A stretch of DNA of 64,000 bases from positions 241,423 to 305,422 of the forward strand of contig NZ_JAPUBN010000015.1 of NCBI RefSeq assembly GCF_026966905.1, in the 5' to 3' direction. Numbering within the stretch: position 1 is the first letter of the stretch; every line of letters starts with the position of its first letter. The stretch is from Marinomonas phaeophyticola. Its GTDB lineage: Bacteria; Pseudomonadota; Gammaproteobacteria; Pseudomonadales; Marinomonadaceae. The notes under the pieces are model-generated. The model saw only the letters and a program-made list of their open reading frames with translations. It made no database searches and was not told the DNA's origin. The translations under genes and the position numbers were made by a program. Of this stretch, positions 46,604 through 55,267 are shown piece after piece.

Positions 46604-47671
46604 ATGCCTTTAATTAGTATGCGTCAGTTGCTAGATCACGCAGCAGAACACAGTTATGGTTTACCCGCTTTTAATGTGAATAACATGGAGCAGGTAAAAG
46701 CTATTATGGAAGCGGCAGATGAAGTAAATTCTCCTGTAATTATGCAGGCTTCAGCTGGTGCTCGTCAGTATGCGGGTTCTCACTTTCTTCGTCACTTAAT
46801 CGCAGCAGCGATTGAAGATTACCCACATATTCCTGTTGTTATGCATCAGGATCACGGTACTTCTCCCGCTATATGTCAGCGTTCTATCCAGCTTGGCTTT
46901 TCGTCAGTTATGATGGATGGCTCTTTAATGGCCGACGGTAAAACACCTGCTAGCTATGATTACAATGTCGATGTGACTCGTCGTACTGTTGAGTTTTCTC
47001 ACGCTTGTGGTGTCTCAGTCGAAGGTGAGTTGGGGGTGCTGGGTTCACTAGAAACAGGTGAGGCTGGTGAAGAAGACGGTGTTGGTGCTGAAGGTATTTT
47101 GACAATGGATCAAATGCTGACAGATCCTCAAGAAGCGGTAGATTTCGTGAATGCGACAGGCATTGATGCATTGGCTGTAGCCATAGGCACAAGTCATGGG
47201 GCATACAAGTTTACTCGACCACCTACTGGAGACATTCTTGATATCGAGCGTATTGCTAAAATTGTTGAGTTGCTACCAAATACGCATATAGTCTTACACG
47301 GCTCATCTTCTGTTCCTCAGGATTGGCTGACTATTATTAATGAGTTTGGTGGTGAGATTCCAGAAACTTATGGTGTACCAGTCGAAGAAATTGTAAAGGC
47401 AATTCGTTATGGTGTACGTAAAGTAAATATTGATACGGATTTACGTTTAGCTGCAACGGGCGCTATTCGTCGTAGTCTTTCAGAGCATAAGGGCAATTTC
47501 GATCCACGTAAATATTTGACTGAAAGTATTCGTGCGATGAAGGCGGTTTGTATTGATCGTTATGAAGCATTTGGATCGGCAGGTCAGGCATCCAGGATTA
47601 ATACCATTGATCTAGAAGAAATGGCGGTTCGTTATGAGCAAGGTTTGTACAATAATGGTCGTAACTTTTAA
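46604..47671 (+). CDS. fba: Class II fructose-bisphosphate aldolase
   Basis: Zn-dependent aldolase splitting fructose-1,6-bisphosphate. 355 residues from ATG 46604 with AGAGGAAA upstream; the 99-base in-frame extension to 46505 was rejected because it is not conserved in the family. Metal and substrate motifs [29 protein letters not shown] and LHGSSSVP are present. The sequence is of the longer class II type common in pseudomonads and autotrophs, not E. coli FbaA. Last of the epd-pgk-fba group. Confidence 0.94.
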   Translation: MPLISMRQLLDHAAEHSYGLPAFNVNNMEQVKAIMEAADEVNSPVIMQASAGARQYAGSHFLRHLIAAAIEDYPHIPVVMHQDHGTSPAICQRSIQLGFSSVMMDGSLMADGKTPASYDYNVDVTRRTVEFSHACGVSVEGELGVLGSLETGEAGEEDGVGAEGILTMDQMLTDPQEAVDFVNATGIDALAVAIGTSHGAYKFTRPPTGDILDIERIAKIVELLPNTHIVLHGSSSVPQDWLTIINEFGGEIPETYGVPVEEIVKAIRYGVRKVNIDTDLRLAATGAIRRSLSEHKGNFDPRKYLTESIRAMKAVCIDRYEAFGSAGQASRINTIDLEEMAVRYEQGLYNNGRNF

Positions 47672-47729
47672 GCATGATTAGTGTTTTTCTTAAAATAGCT
47701 GGTTTTTTTATTAATTTATAAAAAAACAG

Positions 47730-47757
47730 TTGACGTTGGGAAATACCGCCCTATAAT
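47730..47757 (+). promoter_or_regulatory. Promoter of the tRNA-Leu gene
   Basis: TTGACG (47730-47735), 16-base spacer, then a perfect TATAAT (47752-47757), 14 bp before the tRNA 5' end. The G/C-rich region CCGCC just before the -10 box and GCTCG after it are typical of stable-RNA promoters. Confidence 0.85.
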
Positions 47758-47771
47758 GCTCGTCATTCCTT

Positions 47772-47856
47772 GCGGGAGTGGTGGAATTGGTAGACACGCT
47801 GGATTTAGGTTCCAGTGCTTCACGGCGTGAGAGTTCGAGTCTCTCCTTCCGCACCA
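47772..47856 (+). tRNA. tRNA-Leu (anticodon UAG)
   Basis: An 85-base class II tRNA including the encoded CCA. The acceptor arms GCGGGAG / CTTCCGC pair with one G-T, and the anticodon stem CTGGA/TCCAG encloses TTTAGGT, giving anticodon UAG (codon CUA). The extended variable arm is GCTTCACGGCGT and the T-loop is GTTCGAGTC. Own promoter and terminator flank it. Confidence 0.96.
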
Positions 47857-47861
47857 TATTT

Positions 47862-47894
47862 AAAAAAGCTGACTTTATGTCAGCTTTTTTTTTG
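47862..47894 (+). terminator. Terminator of the tRNA-Leu transcript
   Basis: AAAAAAGCTGAC (TTTAT) GTCAGCTTTTTTTTT hairpin and long T run, six bases after the tRNA CCA end. Confidence 0.92.
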
Positions 47895-47965
47895 CTTTTT
47901 TTCGTTCTTTTTCCTCTAAGTAGTACACTACACCAAATGGATTGTTTCCTAGAGTGAGTGAGGCT

Positions 47966-48988
47966 ATGTTGCGTTATTTTCTACTGACATTATTTATAAT
48001 GGTTAATAATTCTTATGGATTTGAATTTGTAAGTAGAGACGTTTATTTCAATGAGCGGCCGCGGCAAGTTGCGTTAATGGATTTGTTTGATCGTGTCGTA
48101 AACCGTTCAGCTGAACCTCTTCAGTTCTCTCAATTGAATACCGTTAATATCGCTGTTATTTTACCTGCAAATAAGAATCGAGAGTCTCTATTAAGTGCTT
48201 TTAAGAAGCGTATGAAAAGCTTGAAAATTGACTATCGGTTGGATGTTATTGAATACAATTTAAATATCAATAATGATGCTCTGTTTGAGCGTTATCAAAA
48301 AGCTATGCGCTTTCCCCCTGATTTCTTAATTACTACTTTAGAGAGATTTCAACAGAAAGCCATAGTTGAATCTATTTTAAGGCGGAATCAAACAAAAGTG
48401 ATTTTGTATGATGTCTCTACTCCAGTTAAAGGTTGGGAAAATAACGGTTCTGTTTTTTATACAGGAGTCGATTATATGGCATCAAAAAGCGTTCTTATTG
48501 ACTTTATAAGTGATGTGTCATTATCAAAATCAGAGCTTATAGCCATTGCATTTTCTAATGGTTATAAAAACCATCAGTTTTGTAATGCTTACTTAGATTT
48601 GTTTAGTGAAAATGATTTAAATATAGTGGACATTATCTATTTTGACGAATCGGAAGTTTCCAAAACGGACCTTATGGATAGGTTGTTATCTAAAGAAGAA
48701 AACGTTTTTATTTTCCAATGCGATAACTTTTTGGCTCCTTTATTTATTGATTCACTGAATGCTCAAGGAGTCCACGCTTCTATTATTAATCGTTGGAGTT
48801 TAACAGAGGCTGATGCGTCTAGTTCTGCTCTATTAGAATTTCAACCCCCTTTTGAGAAAATAGAAATCGCCATTGCCGAAATGATTAAACACCATCTAGA
48901 GAGTAAACAGTACCCAAACGTATATAAAGTGGATCTGATTATTAACCCTATCCAAGATAGCCGTACTATGATGATACCTATTTATTGA
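47966..48988 (+). CDS. LuxP-like periplasmic binding protein, divergent
   Basis: 340 residues with signal peptide (1-18) and a type I periplasmic-binding fold. It resembles Vibrio LuxP, the AI-2 receptor: ours has QTKVILYDVSTPVKGWENN (142-160) where LuxP has a similar TKLILQNITTPVREW segment, and IAVILPANK and AIAFSNGY also align. Recalled LuxP pocket residues look changed. The Q77-S79-W82 region is replaced by PANKNRES, and the arginines that hold borate (R215, R310) have no counterpart; D267 and W289 seem kept (QCDN, NRW). The ligand may thus not be borated AI-2. The ATG at 47966 was chosen over an upstream TTG because it starts the signal peptide. It is followed after 14 bp by a LuxQ-like gene. 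Confidence 0.78.
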   Translation: MLRYFLLTLFIMVNNSYGFEFVSRDVYFNERPRQVALMDLFDRVVNRSAEPLQFSQLNTVNIAVILPANKNRESLLSAFKKRMKSLKIDYRLDVIEYNLNINNDALFERYQKAMRFPPDFLITTLERFQQKAIVESILRRNQTKVILYDVSTPVKGWENNGSVFYTGVDYMASKSVLIDFISDVSLSKSELIAIAFSNGYKNHQFCNAYLDLFSENDLNIVDIIYFDESEVSKTDLMDRLLSKEENVFIFQCDNFLAPLFIDSLNAQGVHASIINRWSLTEADASSSALLEFQPPFEKIEIAIAEMIKHHLESKQYPNVYKVDLIINPIQDSRTMMIPIY

Positions 48989-49002
48989 CATGGAGTGTTC
49001 TG

Positions 49003-51585
49003 ATGTTTTTAGAGAAAGAAAGTTTAGAACAACGATTTAAAGGACGTTTAAGAACTCTATTTATCATCGTCTTTATCGCGTTATCTGGGCTCTGTACTTT
49101 ATGGGAATTAAACCAAGCCAAACAAAGTACACTAGTGCAGTTAGAGAGTAAGTATGGTCTAGTTGAAAATACATTTTTTGATTATCTTCAAAGGGCCGAA
49201 TTTGAATTGACTACTATTGCTCAATTATTTTCCAGTTCTAATTTACCTAAAGGTAAAGAGATAGAAGCTCTATTTTCTAGCCATGATGCTTTTTTACTGG
49301 GTGTGATCGATTTTATATACCTCAAAAAATCTGATGGAACCTCAGTTGAAGATCCACGAGGACACTTATACCTAAACGATTCCGTACTTCTTTATAGCCC
49401 TTTCTCTAAAATTGGTAAGTGGCAAATTTTTTCTACAGGGGAAGGGCGTTATTTCTTAGTATTTAAGAAAAGTATGGTTTCTATTGAGGGTAAGAATCTA
49501 GGTTATATTTACGGTTTTATTTCTTTAAACAATAACTTTGTGTTTGCTAATTCTCTTTTAGACAGTGTGAATGTTGATGGTGTGACTCTTTCTACAAAGC
49601 AGGGTTCAATCATATTTGATGTGAAAACTTCTCGTTTGTTGTCTGCCAACCCCTTGCGAATCTATTCGGAAGAAATTGAGCTATCAGGTCAGCCTTCTGC
49701 ATTAGAGTTAGGTGTGTTTTTACAGGAACCTAATATTCTCTCTCTAGACGATGTATTAGGGTACAAAATACTGTTGTTAGCTTTAAGTTTTTTAGCGGGT
49801 TACTTTATTGTCCTACATTTATCTCGTACCTCTATATTTGTTCCTATTATTGATTCAATTAATGATTTGTCATCAACTAAAAACACTCGTTATCAAGAGT
49901 TTGATGACATAGAAAAAATAGTCAACGGTAAAAGCGCAAGTGAAGCAGAGCAATTACGGGCGCTACAACTTTTGATGGAAAGCGAGTCTATCGTGGTTAT
50001 TTTTTGTGACGAAGTAGCATCTGTGTTGAGAATGAATCAAGAAGCTAGGCATTTATTTAATGATGCCGATAGCGCTAGGACTCTGTTTGACTTTATGCCA
50101 ATCATTAGCCATTCACCAATACAGCAGGCGTTAAAAGGGGAGGTGGGCACTAACTTCAATTTGCGATTTTCACATGTTAATAAAATCATTCATTGGACGC
50201 TTTATCCTTATATTGCCGAGAGTGGATTTAGAGGCGTGGCGTTAATTGGTAATGATGTTACTAAGGAAACACAGTTAGAGTGGCAATTGTCTCAAGTTCA
50301 ATCCGTTTCTTTATTGGCTGGTAAACAATTTGGGTGTGAGGAGTTACTAACCGAATTAAACTACCTTGCAGGAAGGAATGAAAATTCAGATAACTTTCCA
50401 GTAGGTGAGTGGCTGAGCTCTCTGGTTTTTGGTTTTAGAGGGATAGAAGGTGTAAAAAACGGTGTGAATGATATTCGTTGCACTCTTGGGCGATTGTTGT
50501 GTGATGAATTGAATAGAGTGCCCGTCGACTTCTACAAACGGGACGACATCCTTATTGACTGCGAAATAGATTCTGCATGTGTAACGTATGTTTGGCCTAG
50601 AGAGTTTAGGTCCTTAGTGACATCGGTTGTAATGATGATTCACTCTAATGAATTAGTAGAAGAAAAGGTTATTGCCTTTAAGATTGAAAATCAAAAACTG
50701 ATTATATCTGTCACAGGGATTAGCCATTCTCGACCTGTATTTAATACTCTGGTTGAAAGGTTGTCAGAAAAAATAGGGGCAAGGTTGGATATGGAGAATG
50801 ATCAAAATTTTTCGATTCATTTGCCCTATATATTGACCGAAAGAGATATGGTTGAGTTGCCTAATGACTCATGTGTTATTTGGGTTGAAAACGGCTATGA
50901 AAGAGGATCATTAGTACAATCCGCTTTCTCTAAATTGAATGTTGAAATCATAAATGTGCGTTCTCCTGATGATTTGTTTTTACAATCTGAAAAATTGAAG
51001 CGCATTGACGCTGTATTGGTCGGCTGTGCAAGCTGTTCAGACAGTGATTATAAAAATTTAGTCCATACTATGTCCATGATGTTTGACCGACACAACGATC
51101 TGCCCATTGCAATGGTTGGTGTAAATAAGGCGTTGAATGAAGATGATTTATTTTTAGAGTATTATCCGTTTTCTTATAGCTTTGCAGAATTGTTAATTTC
51201 TTTATTTCAGCTAAGGCCCATTATTCCAGAAGATATGAGGGTGAAAGGACGCAACTGGTTATTTTTGGGAGGAACAAAAGTAGCGAAGGCCATTATTCGT
51301 AGTGAGTTTTCTGATCATGATATTGTGCCTCACTTTATAGATGATGCGGATTCTTATACTGCGCTGTTGAATAATTACAATATTGAGGCGGTTGTTGCTT
51401 TGGATAATAGCGGGTCAAACCGATTTGTTTCAATGCGTCAAGAATACCCTAATGTAAGAATGATATTAACCCAGAACGTAGAACTACCAATTAATACGGA
51501 ATTCTTTTTAATAACTCTGCCGTATGATGCTCCACGTATCAAAGAAATGATAGAATTTGTAAGTAATAAGAAGAGTATTAATTAA
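49003..51585 (+). CDS. LuxQ-like membrane protein with degenerate kinase and receiver domains
   Basis: 860 residues: TM1 (18-36), LuxQ-like periplasmic sensor (40-250; GKNLGYIYGFISLNNNF matches a LuxQ segment), TM2 (254-274), a PAS-like region (320-425), then kinase-like and receiver-like regions. No SHExRTP-type H box follows the PAS domain. The ATPase-like part (500-610) has REFRSLVTSVVMMIHSN for the N box and lacks the DxGxG and GLGL motifs. The first receiver-like domain (620-740) has no phospho-acceptor aspartate (VLVGCA). The second (745-860) keeps D801 in VVALD but lacks the acidic pair and the lysine. A signalling pseudokinase is inferred. ATG 49003 has GGAG seven bases upstream. Confidence 0.75.
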   Translation: MFLEKESLEQRFKGRLRTLFIIVFIALSGLCTLWELNQAKQSTLVQLESKYGLVENTFFDYLQRAEFELTTIAQLFSSSNLPKGKEIEALFSSHDAFLLGVIDFIYLKKSDGTSVEDPRGHLYLNDSVLLYSPFSKIGKWQIFSTGEGRYFLVFKKSMVSIEGKNLGYIYGFISLNNNFVFANSLLDSVNVDGVTLSTKQGSIIFDVKTSRLLSANPLRIYSEEIELSGQPSALELGVFLQEPNILSLDDVLGYKILLLALSFLAGYFIVLHLSRTSIFVPIIDSINDLSSTKNTRYQEFDDIEKIVNGKSASEAEQLRALQLLMESESIVVIFCDEVASVLRMNQEARHLFNDADSARTLFDFMPIISHSPIQQALKGEVGTNFNLRFSHVNKIIHWTLYPYIAESGFRGVALIGNDVTKETQLEWQLSQVQSVSLLAGKQFGCEELLTELNYLAGRNENSDNFPVGEWLSSLVFGFRGIEGVKNGVNDIRCTLGRLLCDELNRVPVDFYKRDDILIDCEIDSACVTYVWPREFRSLVTSVVMMIHSNELVEEKVIAFKIENQKLIISVTGISHSRPVFNTLVERLSEKIGARLDMENDQNFSIHLPYILTERDMVELPNDSCVIWVENGYERGSLVQSAFSKLNVEIINVRSPDDLFLQSEKLKRIDAVLVGCASCSDSDYKNLVHTMSMMFDRHNDLPIAMVGVNKALNEDDLFLEYYPFSYSFAELLISLFQLRPIIPEDMRVKGRNWLFLGGTKVAKAIIRSEFSDHDIVPHFIDDADSYTALLNNYNIEAVVALDNSGSNRFVSMRQEYPNVRMILTQNVELPINTEFFLITLPYDAPRIKEMIEFVSNKKSIN

Positions 51586-51600
51586 CTAGAGGGTGAGTGA

Positions 51601-52296
51601 ATGAGTTTGGTCGCGATTATTGGTGCAATGGATGAAGAAGTTGCTTTGATTAAAGAATGGATGATGGATATATCGAGTGAGACAATTGCTGGATGTGAAT
51701 TTCATTTTGGCCAACTTGAAGGCCAAAGCGTTGTCTTACTAAAGTCTGGGATTGGCAAAGTAAATGCCTCGGTATCTACCACGCTGTTGCTTGCGAAGTT
51801 CAACCCTACAAAAGTGATTAATATTGGTTCTGCTGGCGGTTTTGATATTGACTTGAATGTTGGGGATGTTGTTATTTCTGATAAGGTCATTCATCATGAT
51901 GTTGATGTAACGGCTTTTGGCTATGTTATGGGGCAAGTTCCTAATATGCCTGAGGCTTATGAGGCTAGTCCAGAGCTTATGCGTTCTGCCATGGCTGCAA
52001 TATCTGAGATTCCTGGTGTAACCGCTAAAGTAGGTTTAATAGGGACGGGTGATAGTTTTATGAGTGACCCTGAACGGGTTCAGACTGTTAGAGGTATCTT
52101 TCCATCTTTAATGGCCGTTGAAATGGAGGCGGCGGCTGTTGCTCAGGTATGTTATAAGTTTAAAACTCCTTTTGTTGTTGTTAGAGCGCTATCAGATATT
52201 GCTGGAAAAGAGTCCTCTCAAAGTTTTGAATCCTATCTTGAAACCGCGGCTAAGAATTCATCATTAATGATTCGCTCCATGTTGAAGGAAATCTAA
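51601..52296 (+). CDS. mtnN: 5'-methylthioadenosine/S-adenosylhomocysteine nucleosidase
   Basis: Also called Pfs. It cleaves MTA and SAH to adenine plus the thioribose products; from SAH it makes S-ribosylhomocysteine, the substrate of LuxS for AI-2. 231 residues, normal. Features: start VAIIGAMDEEVALIKEW, VINIGSAGGFD, VEMEAAAVAQVC with the substrate-binding MEME-like segment, and the catalytic aspartate in ALSDIAG. It lies 15 bp after the LuxQ-like gene with GAGGGTGAG as ribosome binding site, so it probably shares a transcript with the receptor pair. luxS is not in this window. Confidence 0.95.
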   Translation: MSLVAIIGAMDEEVALIKEWMMDISSETIAGCEFHFGQLEGQSVVLLKSGIGKVNASVSTTLLLAKFNPTKVINIGSAGGFDIDLNVGDVVISDKVIHHDVDVTAFGYVMGQVPNMPEAYEASPELMRSAMAAISEIPGVTAKVGLIGTGDSFMSDPERVQTVRGIFPSLMAVEMEAAAVAQVCYKFKTPFVVVRALSDIAGKESSQSFESYLETAAKNSSLMIRSMLKEI

Positions 52297-53289
52297 ATGA
52301 TATTCAATATAGACATAAAAGCACCCTTGTTCTTGTTGCGTGCTTTTGTGCCTATATTTACTTTAATATTTTTTTCTGCTTCTGCTTTTTCTGCAGAAAA
52401 AGGTGAGGCTGATGGGCTAGATTGGTGGGCGTTATCCCATCAAAATGCGTCTCAAACTGTGAGCAAATGGTCGAATGGATTAGATGCTTTCTTTTCTGGA
52501 GAGAGTTCGTCATTACCAAATCAAAGTTTTGTAAGTCTAGAAATGGGTGCTGTTTTTACCGACACGGGCAACTCATCACCTTTTCTTGGCCTTCATATGG
52601 GAATTCGTTTACCAAACACCAAAGATAGATTGAGATTAGTAATTGATTCTGATGCGAATGAGTTAACAGAAAATAATAAAATTCAAGAAACTACCTCTTC
52701 AACTTTTGAGAAAGCGGCTGTTGGTGAGACTTTTTCGGCCGCTATTCGATATGTAAAAAAAGAGTGGAATGCCAACTTTGATGCAGGCATATTAGTCGAC
52801 TTTCCGTTAGATCCTTTTGTTAGAGTTCGATTTACTCAAGATCATTTTTACTCGTCATGGTCTATACGTATGAGAGAATCTATTTTTTCTTATTATTCTC
52901 AAGGTTTTGGCGCAAGTTTTAATTCTGAGCTAACTCGACCTTTAACTAATAATCTAGTCTTTGGTCTTTCTGCGGGTTCTACCTGGCTTAATCGAGAAGA
53001 AACTTACTATTACAGAGAGAATATTTTTATAAATCACTCTATTGATGAGCGTAACAAAATTCGTTATCAATTTAGTGTTCTTCAATCTGGAGATCCTACG
53101 CCTAATCTTGATACGTACTTGTACTTTATTAATTATCAAAAAGTACTTTATGGTAATTGGTTGATTGGTCAAGTTACGCCTCAGATTACGCACGAACTCG
53201 ATAATGATTTTGATCCAGAATTCACATTGACACTGTCTTTAGAAATTCTACTTGGAGAAGACTATTTAGGCTCTAAGAGTCGTTATTAG
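52297..53289 (+). CDS. Predicted outer-membrane beta-barrel protein of unknown function
   Basis: 330 residues. An N-terminal signal peptide (about 1-32, ending SASAFSA|EK), then a conserved-looking DGLDWWALSHQNASQTVSKW segment (about 38-57), and a C-terminal part rich in alternating hydrophobic/aromatic strands (RVRFTQDHFYSSWSIRMRES, NLVFGLSAGSTWL) that suits a beta barrel. I do not recognise the family. The ATG directly abuts the mtnN stop, implying coupling. Function is unknown; an envelope or porin-like role is only a structural guess. Confidence 0.65.
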   Translation: MIFNIDIKAPLFLLRAFVPIFTLIFFSASAFSAEKGEADGLDWWALSHQNASQTVSKWSNGLDAFFSGESSSLPNQSFVSLEMGAVFTDTGNSSPFLGLHMGIRLPNTKDRLRLVIDSDANELTENNKIQETTSSTFEKAAVGETFSAAIRYVKKEWNANFDAGILVDFPLDPFVRVRFTQDHFYSSWSIRMRESIFSYYSQGFGASFNSELTRPLTNNLVFGLSAGSTWLNREETYYYRENIFINHSIDERNKIRYQFSVLQSGDPTPNLDTYLYFINYQKVLYGNWLIGQVTPQITHELDNDFDPEFTLTLSLEILLGEDYLGSKSRY

Positions 53290-53360
53290 ATTTGTGTAGA
53301 CGCATTCCGTATAATCCCTCAAATCATTTTCTTATTTTTTATTTCCATTGAGCGAACCAA

Positions 53361-54455
53361 ATGAATCCGAACCTCATTCAACCTGAGCTTTATGCACAAC
53401 AGTTATCAGAAAAACTTACGACGCTAGAGTTGTTATTTCAAGAGCTACCTATGCCTGAAGTTGAGGTCTTTGAAAGTCAGGACTCTCATTATCGTATGCG
53501 AGCAGAGTTTCGCATTTGGCATGATGGTGATGAAATGTACTATGCTATGTTCGATTCAAAAGATCCTAGGCAACCCATTAGGGTCGATCAGTTTCCCGTC
53601 GCTTCAAAACTGATTAATAAGTTGATGCCTCAATTGTTGGCTGCGATTAAAGATATTCCAGTATTGCGGTATAAGTTATTTCAAGTCGATTTCTTAACCA
53701 CACAAACAGGAGAGGCCTTGATAAGCCTGCTTTATCATAAGCCTATTGATGATGAGTGGGAGTCTGCTTCTACCGCGTTATACGATGCTTTTCCAGCATG
53801 CCATTTTGTTGGTCGGAGTCGTAAGAAGAAAATGGTACTGACAAGGGACTTTGTATTGGAAACCTTGACAGTAAATGGTCAAAAATTTCATTATCAACAG
53901 GTAGAAAATAGTTTCACTCAACCTAATGTTGGCATAAGTGAAAAAATGCTTGAGTGGTCATTGGACGTTACTCGCAATGATTCCGGTGATTTGTTAGAGA
54001 TGTATTGTGGTAATGGCAATTTCTCTATTCCATTGGCGCGTCGTTTCAATCGAGTGGTTGCGACGGAAATTTCAAAAGTATCTGTACAGTCTGCTGAGTT
54101 AAATATAGCGCTTAATGGTATGAAAAATGTTGCCGTGGTTAAAATGGCAAGTGAAGACGTATCGGCGGCATTAAATGGAGATACGGAATTACCAAAACAA
54201 TTGATACAGGCTGGAATGGAAACACTCTCACCTGATGTGGTATTGGTCGATCCTCCCAGAGCGGGGTTGGATGAGGCTACGGTTGAATTAGTGCGTAAAG
54301 TAGATAAGATACTGTATATCTCATGCAATCCAGAAACCTTGAAAAATAATTTACTGGCGTTATCGAGTACTCACAAAGTGGATAGATACGCTGTTTTCGA
54401 TCAATTTCCTTACACACATCATATAGAGTGTGGTGTGTACCTTAGTCGGATATAG
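53361..54455 (+). CDS. trmA: tRNA (uracil54-C5)-methyltransferase TrmA
   Basis: Makes ribothymidine at position 54 of the tRNA T-loop. 364 residues. The SAM-binding motif is LLEMYCGNGNFSIPLAR, the VDPPRAGLD motif is intact, and the nucleophile is C322 in ILYISCNPETL. The N-terminal RMRAEFRIWHDGDEMYYAMF is typical of TrmA. It has no iron-sulphur cysteine cluster, separating it from RlmD/RumA. Confidence 0.95.
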   Translation: MNPNLIQPELYAQQLSEKLTTLELLFQELPMPEVEVFESQDSHYRMRAEFRIWHDGDEMYYAMFDSKDPRQPIRVDQFPVASKLINKLMPQLLAAIKDIPVLRYKLFQVDFLTTQTGEALISLLYHKPIDDEWESASTALYDAFPACHFVGRSRKKKMVLTRDFVLETLTVNGQKFHYQQVENSFTQPNVGISEKMLEWSLDVTRNDSGDLLEMYCGNGNFSIPLARRFNRVVATEISKVSVQSAELNIALNGMKNVAVVKMASEDVSAALNGDTELPKQLIQAGMETLSPDVVLVDPPRAGLDEATVELVRKVDKILYISCNPETLKNNLLALSSTHKVDRYAVFDQFPYTHHIECGVYLSRI

Positions 54456-54515
54456 CCTAAGAAAGTGTATACAGTAGATTGATTTGCCCTTACGGTATAC
54501 ACATAAACTTTGTTG

Positions 54516-55049
54516 TTAGGCTTGGATACTAATGGATTGACCAATAATAGAATCTGGCGCCACATTATATTGTGTTACGACACTTGCATTTTGATTGCTT
54601 TTAACGGGCTCCACGGCAACATGGTTCTCTTCGTGTGGCCTGACTTCTGCGCTCTGCTCTTGTGGCCGTACAACATTTTCTGTATTGCTTGTAATATTGT
54701 CAGATATCGGAGGCGCTGTACTGCTTAAGCGTTGCTCGGTTGTTTCTGTTGGCGATAAAACAGTGCTTTGTTCTCCTACTGAAGATGGCTGAGTGTTCGC
54801 CTGTTCCTCTGATTTTACCAACCTACTGTCAGCTGGTTGGTTTTCAGGTGCCGCTTGAATTGAGTTTCTTTGTTGGGACTCAATGGATAATTGTCGACCA
54901 GCATCAGATAGAGTTACTTCAACGCTATCGGGCGACGTAACGGCGGCATTTTGCTTTTCACTACCACTGCTTAGGATGGGTGTGGTGCTGGGCTTTATAG
55001 AGCTAGTTAAATTTGCCCTGTCAGCTGCAGCTAATAAACCTGCTTCCAT
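54516..55049 (-). CDS. Disordered hypothetical protein
   Basis: 177 residues, no signal peptide or membrane segment, rich in Ser, Glu, Gln, Asn, Thr and Pro and with no large hydrophobic core, so mostly disordered. One ordered-looking motif, DSVEVTLSDAGRQLS (about 41-55), resembles short motifs seen at the N-terminus of some flagellar or surface-associated proteins, but that link is weak. AGAGGTG about 8 bases before the ATG supports a real gene. It is convergent with trmA and divergent from serA. Function is unknown. Confidence 0.6.
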   Translation of the reverse strand: MEAGLLAAADRANLTSSIKPSTTPILSSGSEKQNAAVTSPDSVEVTLSDAGRQLSIESQQRNSIQAAPENQPADSRLVKSEEQANTQPSSVGEQSTVLSPTETTEQRLSSTAPPISDNITSNTENVVRPQEQSAEVRPHEENHVAVEPVKSNQNASVVTQYNVAPDSIIGQSISIQA

Positions 55050-55267
55050 AACAAAACACCTCTATTGATTAAAAAACACCCTATCATTGTAGGCTTGAAT
55101 GTCTAAAAACGCTATTGATTTTTTAGACATTCATCGAAGTGGCTAATATGAACGTTACTCATTAATAAAATGAAAGACATTCTTTTATGTTTGCGCATTG
55201 CTACTGGTGTTGTGTGTTAATATAGGCTTCCTTATTTCCCCCACTAAGTAGAGAAGTCGAACGAGCC

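Noticed and set aside
54510..54940. Plus-strand frames opposite the disordered protein gene
   Set aside because: They are short and overlap each other. The minus-strand frame has a good ribosome binding site and ends cleanly between trmA and serA.
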